A stretch of 64,000 bases of DNA from assembly GCA_024278755.1 (NCBI GenBank), contig JAJRSO010000063.1, forward strand, positions 100,224 through 164,223, read 5' to 3'. The DNA comes from Calditrichota bacterium (GTDB taxonomy: Bacteria; Calditrichota; Calditrichia; Calditrichales; Calditrichaceae). Shown piece after piece: positions 21,301 to 27,909 of the stretch; position 1 is the stretch's first letter; every line of letters starts with the position of its first letter. The position numbers and the translations under genes are program-made. The notes under the pieces were generated by a model. It was not told the origin of the DNA. It ran no database searches and saw only the letters and a list, made by a program, of their open reading frames with translations.

Positions 21301-21317
21301 AATTGGATGAAGATTAA
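12363..21317 (+). CDS. NRPS subunit 3, C-A-PCP-sulfotransferase-C-A-PCP-E
   Basis: Two-module NRPS of 2984 residues, intact, same architecture as subunit 2. Seen: C1 about 45-465, HHIITDAWS; its GAPLANR and YGQKGFWFLEQ segments are of the L-accepting type; A1 about 490-990, with a degenerate nucleotide motif TSGSTVTPKAV near 663 (two Gly lost) and AYGPTEA near 808, code DAEHVGAIAK (unassigned, loosely basic-like); carrier LGGSS near 1067; sulfotransferase domain about 1158-1446 (SSPRSGST 1163-1170, RHPY 1290-1293); C2 about 1463-1905 with HHIISDGAS (Trp missing); A2 about 1920-2425, VYGPTEC near 2216, code DAQDLGVVDK, exactly the classical Gln code; carrier LGGDS near 2467; epimerase about 2516-2955 (HHLVVDVVSWRIL, EGHGRED). 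Predicted to deliver D-Gln to the D-accepting C domain of subunit 4. The acidic tail (LLEELDED) would suit the basic head of subunit 4. Confidence 0.95.
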   Translation: MPDVGKRLAQLSPAQRELLLSKLKKAKPAASQVKDIPRRSNPDYRPLSYGQKGFWFLEQLNQGSSVNNIPSALKFDGRLNISALEESLNQIIARHEILQVHFETHNGQPLQIPQADIKLTIQFVDLTSLTAEEQQDKAQEMISEEALLPFNLEQAPLLRAKLLRLNERCHILLLTLHHIITDAWSVGIFVQEIITRYTALVKRTPLAIAELPIQYFDFAAWQENFLKSDRVQKQLAFWRDTLQDLPSALELPTDFPRPPVQTHHGAHIPFKLSSTLSQKIIELSKKNSVTLFMTLLAVYHVFLYRYSGQSDFGIGAPLANRHYKGSENLIGLFINTVVMRPRLEVSQSFEEFLKNIKSFSLDAFSNNDVPFEMIVKELNPQRELSHNPLFQVLFDFRNTPRPAPDFPDLKIDIIEQESGTVKFDLVLSMEQTSDGLNGIFGFNTDLFKRETIQKLIGYFTTLVKNIVENPAQPISGLRLLTPKEEQRILYEWNSTSRPLTEYAKQCVHHLFEQQAQKNADKPAIIYQPQLNTNEAAEILTYAQLNRRANQLAHYLLNKGLQAEDLVLLSMERSPEMVIALLAVLKAGGAYIPVDPDYPEERIALILDDSQARFILTQKRFDTIFSKAKAEIVLADDKEAEFNNQEENNPTAPMASYSLAYLIYTSGSTVTPKAVLVRHESLLNHALATMDVYQPNASDRMLQFFSLSFDAAGEEIYPALLSGIPLVLPPKGSLITPYDISQIVKKQQISILHLPVVLWQNWVDFLEKRALTIPESLRIMVVGGEAPALKKVAQMRAHAKRPLSFINAYGPTEATIASCYYQINPEDKLDFPAGKIPIGRPMQNMRMYILDVNRQPVPPGVKGEIYIGGQGVARGYLNQPELTAEKFIPDPFSDKENARLYRTGDLAHYLEDGNIVFDGRADHQLKLRGFRIEIGEIEALLNKHNKVSRAAVVADKNEHGVKFLCAYVLAESRSKPSEEELRAYLAGLLPEYMLPAVYIFPDSFPLTTTGKVNRKALSAAAGASGPGATEYQPPQTKLQKFIYQMWKDILGMERIGIHDNFFALGGSSIQGATFVNRLQDALGEYVYIVALYDAPTIAELCELLKRDYPQSVFKITGEKVQQQFEQARIRTDDIEHFRKIIWSPGPAKNEAAQQKNTQAVFVISSPRSGSTLTRAILGGSPKLFSPPELQLLNYDTLQQRKKHLTGRDDFWLDGTVRAIMAIKDCSVDEAWQIMEEYEAQNMSVKDFYRVMQEWIGDRVFVDKTPNYALSPDILQRAEAYFDNALYVHLIRHPYGVIPSFQKAKLHVFYPPFFTAEHNFSSRQLAELVWLISHQNILNFLENIPAARQYRLFYEDLVLEPQKTVQGVCDFLHIDIHPDMLEPQKNKEKRMTDGLNDLSKMLGDVRFHEHKGITADRAYHWKKNLKEDYLSDSAWKLVETFGYENRTEIRRLLDRSIRRISRLPADAPKPLSFSQQRLWFLDQLEPDSPFYNMPVAVRIKGSLDKTILEKSINAIIQRHEILRASFTTIEGRPQVQIADSVALPIGFSVLSNADEQTALQKAENLVGREAATPFNLDQAPLLRCRLLQIASDDHVFVLNMHHIISDGASLSIFIKELAVLYQAFLHKQPNPLPELPVQYFDFAQWQRSFLDGEKLNQQLDYWKETLSGAPPLIQLPTDRPRPRVQTFHGSRAYFEIPVEISAALKKFSLKQKSTLFITLLTAFKIFLSRYSRQEDIVVGIPIAGRNRSETEALIGFFVNTLILRSDLSGAPAFTEAMTRVQEVVQQAYAHQDVPFEKIVDALNLERNLSDTPIFQVMFAFQEAPQKSYEMEGISISPLEMDSGSAKFDMTLSVVEDRSTIRAMWEYNTDLFDAATISAFIEHFQNLLKAISEQPEQKITRLALLSKQEERHLLYTLNHSISGKSAAGCFHLLFQDQVAAAPERTAVVWEGTQLSYAQLNRKANQLAHYLRQRGAKPETFVGIHLDRSLEMIISILAVLKSGAAYVPLDPNYPKERLAFIVEDAGLKTIISTKESELSQGQAQAVYIDAEQEAISRQSEQNPANSTLPQNSAYVIYTSGSTGKPKGVVIQHQSMLHLLDGLYEGIYNRLGKQPLRASLNAPILFDASVQQLVLLLKGHTLYPIPQDARLSGDLLLSFIRQNKLDVLDCVPSQLKLLLAEGMYEDGRWQPQICLPGGEAIDGDVWRQLQSAGQTQFYNVYGPTECTVDSTIFHINGYEGPPNIGRPIRNAQVYILDADMQLAPQGVPGEIFIGGDGLSRGYLNRPGLTAERFLPHPFSEKGGERLYRSGDLGRFLPDGNIEFLGRVDHQVKVRGFRIELGEIETVLAELETVKNVITVVREDTPGVQRIVAYLTTSTEDTPSDDVLRAHCKPKLPDYMIPSVFVWLKEIPLTPNGKIDRKTLPEPDAYRPNLETEFVAPSTENEKILADILCQLLGLERVGIRDNFFELGGDSILSIQVVARANQKGLKITPKQIFEDPTVEGLAAVAEEGVAINAEQGMISGSYPLTAIQHAFFKWDLTNKHHWNQTMMIALESPLDTVILDRVMKFLVTQHDVLRSRFTESNGSVRATIADQIQNDILKIVDLSATAQEKIEHALTKTAHTIQTSLHLAKGPVMRAAYCQTPDSQPDYLLIVIHHLVVDVVSWRILTEDLIAIYRQLSDNKTVKLPPKTTSFKYWAERINAYALSKTLLAEQAYWNALLTNETPVTLPKDKNGQNTEASVQTVRISLTREETDALLREVPSVYHTQINELLLTALVRAGKHWHGRDSLLIDLEGHGREDLFEDVDISRTIGWFTSSFPVHLHLKGITAPGESIKSIKEQYRKIPNNGIGYGLLKHLNSNLLTNHVQAEIGFNYLGQFQPNSSEDKLLGIPVTTPGFDRDPGSERMHALEIGGSVQENVLQITFAYSEEQYFEETILNWANRYLDELRELILHCQDPEAGAYTPSDFADVELDDGALGDLLEELDED
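15834..16700 (+). other. Embedded PAPS-dependent sulfotransferase domain in subunit 3
   Basis: Residues about 1158-1446 of subunit 3, between carrier 1 and C domain 2. It shares with the subunit 2 copy the P-loop-like SPRSGST, the stretch LFSPPEL, the K(S/T)P segment (FVDKTPNYA) and HLIRHPY, plus the same preceding carrier type (LGGSS / LGGNS, followed by DAPTIAEL or APTIAEL). The carrier and sulfotransferase thus look like a unit duplicated together. Sulfotransfer_3-like by motif; acceptor unknown. Confidence 0.85.
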
Positions 21318-21352
21318 ATGGACTACCGACGCTTGGTTCTTAACCGTTTCTG

Positions 21353-21373
21353 TTGGTAATTGGTAATTGGTAA
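21353..21373 (+). repeat. Three tandem copies of TTGGTAA
   Basis: In the 71-bp gap between subunits 3 and 4 the heptamer TTGGTAA occurs three times head to tail (21353-21359, 21360-21366, 21367-21373), ending 15 bases before the ATG of subunit 4. It could be replication slippage or an operator-like repeat; nothing in the sequence decides. Confidence 0.6.
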
Positions 21374-21388
21374 TAAAATAGTGAGCTT

Positions 21389-24300
21389 ATGAATAAATCT
21401 AAACAAAAGAATATCGAAGCGGTCTATCCCCTGTCTCCCATGCAGCAGGGAATGTTATTCCATACTATTCTTGCAACGGAAGGCGGTTTGTATTTTGAAC
21501 AGACCACCTTCAAAGTACGCGGTAGTTTTGATGTGGGCGCCTTTAAAAGCGCATTGGAAAAAACAATGGCGCGCAATCCCATTTTACGTACCTCGTTTGT
21601 CTATAAAAAACAGGATACGCCATTACAGGTGGTTCAGAAAGATGTGGAATTGCCCTTTGCCGAACTCGACTGGAGCGGTGAGACAGACAGCTCCAGCCAA
21701 TCTGTTATGCTGAAAAACTATCTCGAAGAAGATCGCAGCAAAGGGTTTAAACTGTCTAAGGCGCCGCTTATCCGCCTGACCGTGATCCGGCTAAAAGAGG
21801 ATGTCTGGCAGCTTATCTGGAGCAACCACCATATTTTATTCGACGGCTGGTCCCTGCCCATCCTGCTGAAAGAGGTTTTCGCTTTCTATGAAGCCAATAT
21901 CCGCAAACAAGAATTTGACCTGCCCCGGAAACGGCCCTACCGCGATTATATTTTATGGCTTCAAAAACAGGATATGCAAAAAGCAAAAAGGTTCTGGAAA
22001 GAGCTATTGCAAGATTTTTCCGCTCCAAACGCCATTCCTTTGGTTAATTTTGCCATTGATTCCGAAGCGAATAAGATATACCGTAAAGAGACGCTTCATT
22101 TAAATCAGGAGACCGCAGATAAATTAAACGAACTGGCCCGCTCCAATCAGCTTACCATGAATACCATCGTACAAGGCGCCTGGAGTGTTTTACTGCACCG
22201 CTACACCGGTGACGAAGATATTGTTTTTGGCGCCACCGTTTCCGGACGACCGCCGGAACTGGAAGGTGTGGAAGAAATGCCCGGATTATTTATCAATACA
22301 TTGCCGGTGCGTGTAGCGGTTAATCCGAATGAATCCGCTTTAAATGTATTAACAGAAATCCAAAAACGGGCCGTAGAACTGCGTGAATACGAATACACAC
22401 CGCTGGCCGATATTCAAAGCTGGAGTGGAGTGCCTGGACATTCTGCCCTGTTCGAAAGCCTGATAGTATTTGAAAACTATCCGGTGGATGAATCCATGAA
22501 AAACCAGATGAGCAGTCTGGATATTTTCGATGTAACCACCAACGAGCGCACTAATTACCCCATTTCTTTGGTCGCCGGAGCGCACAGTGGCTTAACCCTT
22601 GACATTGCTTATGATACTGCCCTTTTTTCTACGAACAGCGTGAATGCAATGCTGAAGCAAATGGAACGCATTTTAGAGCAAATCGCTAATCTGCCCGATA
22701 CCCGTATTAAGAATCTGACTCTGTTGAATGCCGATATACAAAAGCAAATACTATTCGCGTGGAATCAGACAAAAACCACGTTCCCAGATACCTTATGTCT
22801 CCAACAAATATTTGAACAGCGGGCAGCCGAACATTCCGACACAACTGCTTTGGTATTTAATGAAACACGATTTACCTACGCGCAACTTAATAATAAAATT
22901 AATCAGTTAGCACATTATCTCCGTTCCAAAGGGATTGGGCAGGAACAGAAGATTGCCATCTATTTGGAACGGTCGCCGGAAGTTATTATCAGTCTATTGG
23001 CCATTATAAAGGCCGGCGGCGCTTATGTGCCAATCGATCCGGACTATCCGCTGGAACGGATCGAATATATTATTAAAGATTCGAAGGCTTCTTTTTTAAT
23101 TTCCGATTCACAGCACATTAAAAAGCTAGCGCATGTTAAATTACCGCGGATAAACTGGGATTCTGACAGGGAGGCCGTTTCTAACCAAAAACAGGAGAAT
23201 CCGCCCTTAGTGAATCACCCGGAAAACCTGGCTTATATTATCTATACTTCCGGTTCTACCGGCAAGCCAAAAGGCACGTTGCTTCAGCACAAGGGTGCGG
23301 TAAATACGGCTCAGTCTATCGGTAAAACATTCAAAATGGAAGCGGGCAGACGGGTTTTGCAGTTTGCATCTATTGGGTTTGACGCTTCCGTGGCCGAAAT
23401 ATTCGGCGCACTGCTAAACGGCGCGGCGCTGCATTTGATAAGCAAAGAAACTATTCTATCGGAAAACGGCTTAAGCGATGCGTTACGCCAACAAAAAATT
23501 TCTACCGTTATTCTCCCGCCTTCTGTACTGGCCGTGTTAGACCATCAAAATCTACCTGATTTAAAAGTAGTCGGATCGGCCGGAGAAGCCTGTACACCGG
23601 ATATTGTGGCACGCTGGTCGCCGGGTCGTCTATTTGTTAATGGCTACGGACCTACCGAAAGCACTGTTGCCGCCGCCATGTTCAGCATTAAAAAGAATAC
23701 CGTGTTCGAACGCTCTGTTCCCATTGGCTACCCGATGCAGAATGCACAGCTTTATGTTTTGGACCCCTGGTTTCATCCGCAGCCAGTTGGCATTCCCGGC
23801 GAACTGCATATTGCCAGCGTGGGTTTGGCCCGGGGCTATTTGAATCGTCCCGATCTAACCGCCGAAAAGTTCATTCCGAATCCTTTTAGTGATCAGCCCG
23901 GTTCCCGTTTATATAAAAGCGGTGATTTAGTACGCTGGCTGCCGAATGGAAGTCTTGAATTTATGGGGCGCATCGATCATCAGGTAAAACTGCGTGGTTT
24001 CCGCATTGAACTGGGTGAAATCGAAAATGTATTTTGTAATTTTGAACAGATCAGCGATGCTGCGGTACTCCTGCGGGAAGATGAACCGGGGCAAAAATAC
24101 CTCGCCGCCTATATCGTTAAAAATACAGAGGCCGAATTAGAGCGGTCCGCTTTACAAAGTTTTTTAAAAGAACACCTGCCCGAATATATGGTTCCCCCGG
24201 TCTTTGTGGAATTAGATGTTTTCCCGCTTACACCGAGCGGAAAAGTGAACCGGAAGGCGCTTCCGGCACCGAAAGAAGGCGCCGGCGGCAGCGCTGAAAA

Positions 24301-27300
24301 AATTGCGCCAGGTACGCCTACGGAAGAATTGTTAGCAAATCTGGTGAGCGGTGTTCTCAAAATCACGGATGTGGGTATTAATGACAATTTTTTTGATTTG
24401 GGCGGTCATTCCCTGCTTGCCACGCAGATGCTTTCACGCATCCGTGACGCTTTTGAGGTGGAACTGCCCCTGCGGGACTTTTTCGAAAATCCGGTTCTAT
24501 CCGATCTTGCCCTGAAAATTGAACAACTGCGTCTAAGCGATCAATCACTCGTCGCGCCGCCTATCGAAAAGACCGATCGCAATACAGACCTGCCCCTCTC
24601 CTTTGCCCAGCAGCGTCTCTGGTTTTTGGATCAACTGGCTCCGGGAAGCGCAAATTATAATATCCCTACCGTTTTGCGTTTAAAAGGCGATTTAAAGGTA
24701 GACGTTTTGGAGCGTTGCATATCTGAAATTGTAACACGGCACGAAGTACTACGCACCACTTTTATCGAACGGAGCGAAGGTCCGCTGCAAATCATTCACG
24801 AACAAAACGATTTTAAACTACCCATCGAGGATTTAAGTCACCTGCCTTCTGCAGAATCAGAAGAAAAAGCGCGCCAACTCGCAAGTGAGGATGCTATTAC
24901 CGGCTTTGATTTGGCCAAAGGCCCTTTGTTCCGCAGTAAACTGATTAAACTTGCCGATCGGGATCACGTGGTTGTGTTTACCCTGCATCACACTATCACC
25001 GATGGCTGGTCTATGGGAATTCTCATTAAAGAAGTAGCCCTGCTATACCCGGCATTTTTAAACGGTGAACCGTCACCTCTGCCGGAACTTCCGGTTCAGT
25101 ATGCCGATTATGCCGTTTGGCAGCGCAACTGGTTGCAGGGCGAAGTGTTGGAAAAACAACTTGCTTTTTGGAAGGAGTTAATCGGTGAAAATCCGCCTGT
25201 TCTGGAACTGCCCACCGACCGACCCAGGCCGGCCGTGCAAACTTTTAACGGACAGACCTTAAAGCTGAACCTTCCCGCCGAATTTGCGGTACAGCTTAAA
25301 CAATTCAGTCAAAAAGAGAGCGCCACCCTGTTTATGACTCTCCTGGCCGCCTTTCAGACGCTGCTACACCGCTACAGCGGACAGGACAGTATTCTGGTGG
25401 GTTCGCCCATCGCCAACCGCACACAATCTGCTACCGAGCCATTGATTGGTTTCTTTGTCAATACGCTTACGCTTAAAGCAGATTTTAGCAGCGTCCGTAA
25501 TTTTAAAACCCTGCTAAAACAAGTGCGTGAAACCACACTGCAATCGTATGCTCATCAGGACCTGCCATTCGAACAATTGGTCGAGGCTTTGCACGTGGAA
25601 CGGGATATGAGCCATTCGCCCTTGTTCCAGGTGGCCTTTATTCTGCAGAATATGTCTATCGAAAAATTGGAGCTGCCCGATTTAACGTTGGAACCTTTTG
25701 AAACAAAAGCGCAGATTTCGAAATACGACTTAACTCTGACCACAGCAGAAACCGAAAATGGTATCGAATGTTATTTTGAATATAACAGCGATTTGTTTAA
25801 CAGCGCCACCATTGAACGCATGATGCTGCATTTTTACAATATCCTGAAAAACGTAATCGCTCATCCAAAACAATCCCTGAATCAGTTAACCTTTTTAAGC
25901 GAAGAAGAAAAACATAATCTTTTTCTGGACTGGAATCAGACGATGGTCGAACTTCCGCGGCAGGCCACCGTTCCTCAGGTGTTCGAATCTTTCGTCCGTG
26001 CCGGCGGTGAAAATACAGCGGCAGAGTTTGAAGATTCAAAACTGAGTTACGGCGCACTTAATGTCCGGGCCAATCAACTGGCGAACTATTTGCTGTCTTC
26101 CGGATTGCAAAAAGACCAAATCGTCGGAATAAGTCTGCCGCGCTCGCTGAATATTCCTGTGGCTATATTAGGAATTTTAAAAGCAGGCGGCGCCTTCCTG
26201 TCTATCGACCCGGCCTATCCCAAAGATCGAATCTCTTATATGCTGGAAGACTCCGGATTAAAATTCCTAATCACCCTCGAAGAGATGCTGGAATCGTTGC
26301 CGGTAAACGGGACGCCCGTCATCTGCTTAGACCGGGATTCGGAGAAGATTTCTGCTCAAGACGCCCAAAACTTACCCCAGCCTATCTTACCCGATAATTT
26401 AGCTTATGTAATTTATACCTCTGGTTCTACGGGGAAACCTAAGGGAACCATGCTGGCGCATAAAGGCTTAATCAACTTATCCCAGGCCCAGCAAAAGGCT
26501 TTTTCTATTACCCGGGCAAGTAAAATTTTACAGTTTGCATCGCTCAGTTTTGACGCTTCCGTTTGGGAAACGGCGATGGCTCTGCTCAATGGCGCAACAC
26601 TGGTATTAGCTGATCAGGAGACACTGGCATCCGGCCAGGGTTTGGCTTCTGTTTTAAGAGAACAGCAGGTCAGTACCGTTACTCTGCCCCCTTCCGTGCT
26701 GGCGGTTATGCCGCATGAAGAATTACCGGATTTGAAAACCATTATTACAGCCGGCGAGAAATGCACCGCCGATCTCGTGCAGCGCTGGGGAAGCAATCGT
26801 CAATTTGTAAACGCCTACGGCCCCACCGAAACGACGGTCTGTGCATCGATGTTTGAAACCTCGCCAGAGGATGACCGCGAGCCGCCCATCGGTAAACCCA
26901 TTGATAATTTCCAGTTATTCGTTTTAGATACAAACTGGCAACCGACGGCCTTGGGTGTTCCCGGCGAATTATGTATTGCCGGCAAAGGTTTGGCCCGGGG
27001 TTACCTGAACCGTCCCGATCTGACCGCCGAAAAGTTTATTCCGAATCCGTTTAGTCAACAGCCCGGGGCTCGTCTGTACCGCAGCGGTGATTTGGTGCGC
27101 TGGCTGCCCGACGGCAATATGGAATTTCTCGGCCGCATCGACCATCAGGTTAAGGTACGCGGTTTTCGTATCGAACTAGGAGAAATAGAAGCGGTTTTAA
27201 CCAATTTTCCAAAAATTCGTGATGCGGCCGTACTCGCCCGCGAAGACAACCCCGGCGATCAGCGTTTGGTCGCCTATTATGTGAGCGAAGACGGTGAAGC

Positions 27301-27847
27301 CACAGACATAAATGAACTGCGCACTCATTTAAAACAGCAGGTCCCCGATTATATGGTTCCATCCGTTTTTATGCATCTGGAATCCATGCCGCTCAGTCCC
27401 ACCGGAAAAATTGACCGTAAGGCGCTGCCGGTTCCCGAAATTTCCAGAGATGTTTTAGCCAACGAATTTATCGCCCCGCGTAATGCGGACGAAGAGAAGC
27501 TGGCACAAATTGTTTGCGAATTACTGGGTCTCGAAAAAGTGGGGATCAATGATAATTTCTTTGACCTGGGCGGGCATTCCCTGTTAGCGACAAAATTCAT
27601 GTCCCGAATTCGCGACAGTTTTCAGGTGGAACTGCCATTACGCAAGTTTTTCGAAGCGCCAACCATCTCTGAACTGGCCCAGGCAATCATCAGTCCGGAT
27701 GCATTACGCGTGGACGAAGAGGCCCCTCAGATTGAACAGATTGAGCGTGGCGAAGCAGATATTGAACAGCTTTTAAGCGAAATCGACGGATTGTCCGATG
27801 ATGAAATTGCCTCTTTGTTAGATGACGATGATCCGGAAAACAACTAA
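21389..27847 (+). CDS. NRPS subunit 4, C(D-accepting)-A-PCP-C-A-PCP
   Basis: Two-module NRPS of 2152 residues. Seen: basic head (MNKSKQKN) leading into a C domain about 10-440 with YPLSPMQQGMLFH, NHHILFDGWS near 147 and VSGRPPELEGVE, the signatures of C domains that accept a D-residue from an upstream epimerase (compare the start of TycB); A1 about 460-950, TSGSTGKPKG near 620, GYGPTES near 753, code DAAIGAGVAK (not assigned); carrier LGGHS near 1008; C2 about 1065-1500, HHTITDGWS near 1200, L-accepting; A2 about 1520-2010, AYGPTET near 1809, code DAWTIAAVCK, matching Phe codes; carrier LGGHS near 2062. No epimerase. The tail (LLSEIDGLSDDEIASLL then DDDD) repeats the docking-like pattern of subunit 1 and faces the basic helical head of subunit 5. 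It fits downstream of subunit 3 or subunit 2. Confidence 0.95.
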   Translation: MNKSKQKNIEAVYPLSPMQQGMLFHTILATEGGLYFEQTTFKVRGSFDVGAFKSALEKTMARNPILRTSFVYKKQDTPLQVVQKDVELPFAELDWSGETDSSSQSVMLKNYLEEDRSKGFKLSKAPLIRLTVIRLKEDVWQLIWSNHHILFDGWSLPILLKEVFAFYEANIRKQEFDLPRKRPYRDYILWLQKQDMQKAKRFWKELLQDFSAPNAIPLVNFAIDSEANKIYRKETLHLNQETADKLNELARSNQLTMNTIVQGAWSVLLHRYTGDEDIVFGATVSGRPPELEGVEEMPGLFINTLPVRVAVNPNESALNVLTEIQKRAVELREYEYTPLADIQSWSGVPGHSALFESLIVFENYPVDESMKNQMSSLDIFDVTTNERTNYPISLVAGAHSGLTLDIAYDTALFSTNSVNAMLKQMERILEQIANLPDTRIKNLTLLNADIQKQILFAWNQTKTTFPDTLCLQQIFEQRAAEHSDTTALVFNETRFTYAQLNNKINQLAHYLRSKGIGQEQKIAIYLERSPEVIISLLAIIKAGGAYVPIDPDYPLERIEYIIKDSKASFLISDSQHIKKLAHVKLPRINWDSDREAVSNQKQENPPLVNHPENLAYIIYTSGSTGKPKGTLLQHKGAVNTAQSIGKTFKMEAGRRVLQFASIGFDASVAEIFGALLNGAALHLISKETILSENGLSDALRQQKISTVILPPSVLAVLDHQNLPDLKVVGSAGEACTPDIVARWSPGRLFVNGYGPTESTVAAAMFSIKKNTVFERSVPIGYPMQNAQLYVLDPWFHPQPVGIPGELHIASVGLARGYLNRPDLTAEKFIPNPFSDQPGSRLYKSGDLVRWLPNGSLEFMGRIDHQVKLRGFRIELGEIENVFCNFEQISDAAVLLREDEPGQKYLAAYIVKNTEAELERSALQSFLKEHLPEYMVPPVFVELDVFPLTPSGKVNRKALPAPKEGAGGSAEKIAPGTPTEELLANLVSGVLKITDVGINDNFFDLGGHSLLATQMLSRIRDAFEVELPLRDFFENPVLSDLALKIEQLRLSDQSLVAPPIEKTDRNTDLPLSFAQQRLWFLDQLAPGSANYNIPTVLRLKGDLKVDVLERCISEIVTRHEVLRTTFIERSEGPLQIIHEQNDFKLPIEDLSHLPSAESEEKARQLASEDAITGFDLAKGPLFRSKLIKLADRDHVVVFTLHHTITDGWSMGILIKEVALLYPAFLNGEPSPLPELPVQYADYAVWQRNWLQGEVLEKQLAFWKELIGENPPVLELPTDRPRPAVQTFNGQTLKLNLPAEFAVQLKQFSQKESATLFMTLLAAFQTLLHRYSGQDSILVGSPIANRTQSATEPLIGFFVNTLTLKADFSSVRNFKTLLKQVRETTLQSYAHQDLPFEQLVEALHVERDMSHSPLFQVAFILQNMSIEKLELPDLTLEPFETKAQISKYDLTLTTAETENGIECYFEYNSDLFNSATIERMMLHFYNILKNVIAHPKQSLNQLTFLSEEEKHNLFLDWNQTMVELPRQATVPQVFESFVRAGGENTAAEFEDSKLSYGALNVRANQLANYLLSSGLQKDQIVGISLPRSLNIPVAILGILKAGGAFLSIDPAYPKDRISYMLEDSGLKFLITLEEMLESLPVNGTPVICLDRDSEKISAQDAQNLPQPILPDNLAYVIYTSGSTGKPKGTMLAHKGLINLSQAQQKAFSITRASKILQFASLSFDASVWETAMALLNGATLVLADQETLASGQGLASVLREQQVSTVTLPPSVLAVMPHEELPDLKTIITAGEKCTADLVQRWGSNRQFVNAYGPTETTVCASMFETSPEDDREPPIGKPIDNFQLFVLDTNWQPTALGVPGELCIAGKGLARGYLNRPDLTAEKFIPNPFSQQPGARLYRSGDLVRWLPDGNMEFLGRIDHQVKVRGFRIELGEIEAVLTNFPKIRDAAVLAREDNPGDQRLVAYYVSEDGEATDINELRTHLKQQVPDYMVPSVFMHLESMPLSPTGKIDRKALPVPEISRDVLANEFIAPRNADEEKLAQIVCELLGLEKVGINDNFFDLGGHSLLATKFMSRIRDSFQVELPLRKFFEAPTISELAQAIISPDALRVDEEAPQIEQIERGEADIEQLLSEIDGLSDDEIASLLDDDDPENN

Positions 27848-27909
27848 GCGGTTTCTTCCCTTGTAGATTACCCGTAACCGAATGTAAGAGTTTTATCAAA
27901 AGGATATAA

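Noticed and set aside
3390..21317. Genome-wide reassignment of TAA to Glu
   Set aside because: TAA also serves as the genuine end of subunits 2 and 3, the thioesterase, the sulfotransferases and the lipoprotein, where homology ends as expected. Only site-specific readthrough, error or mutation remains.
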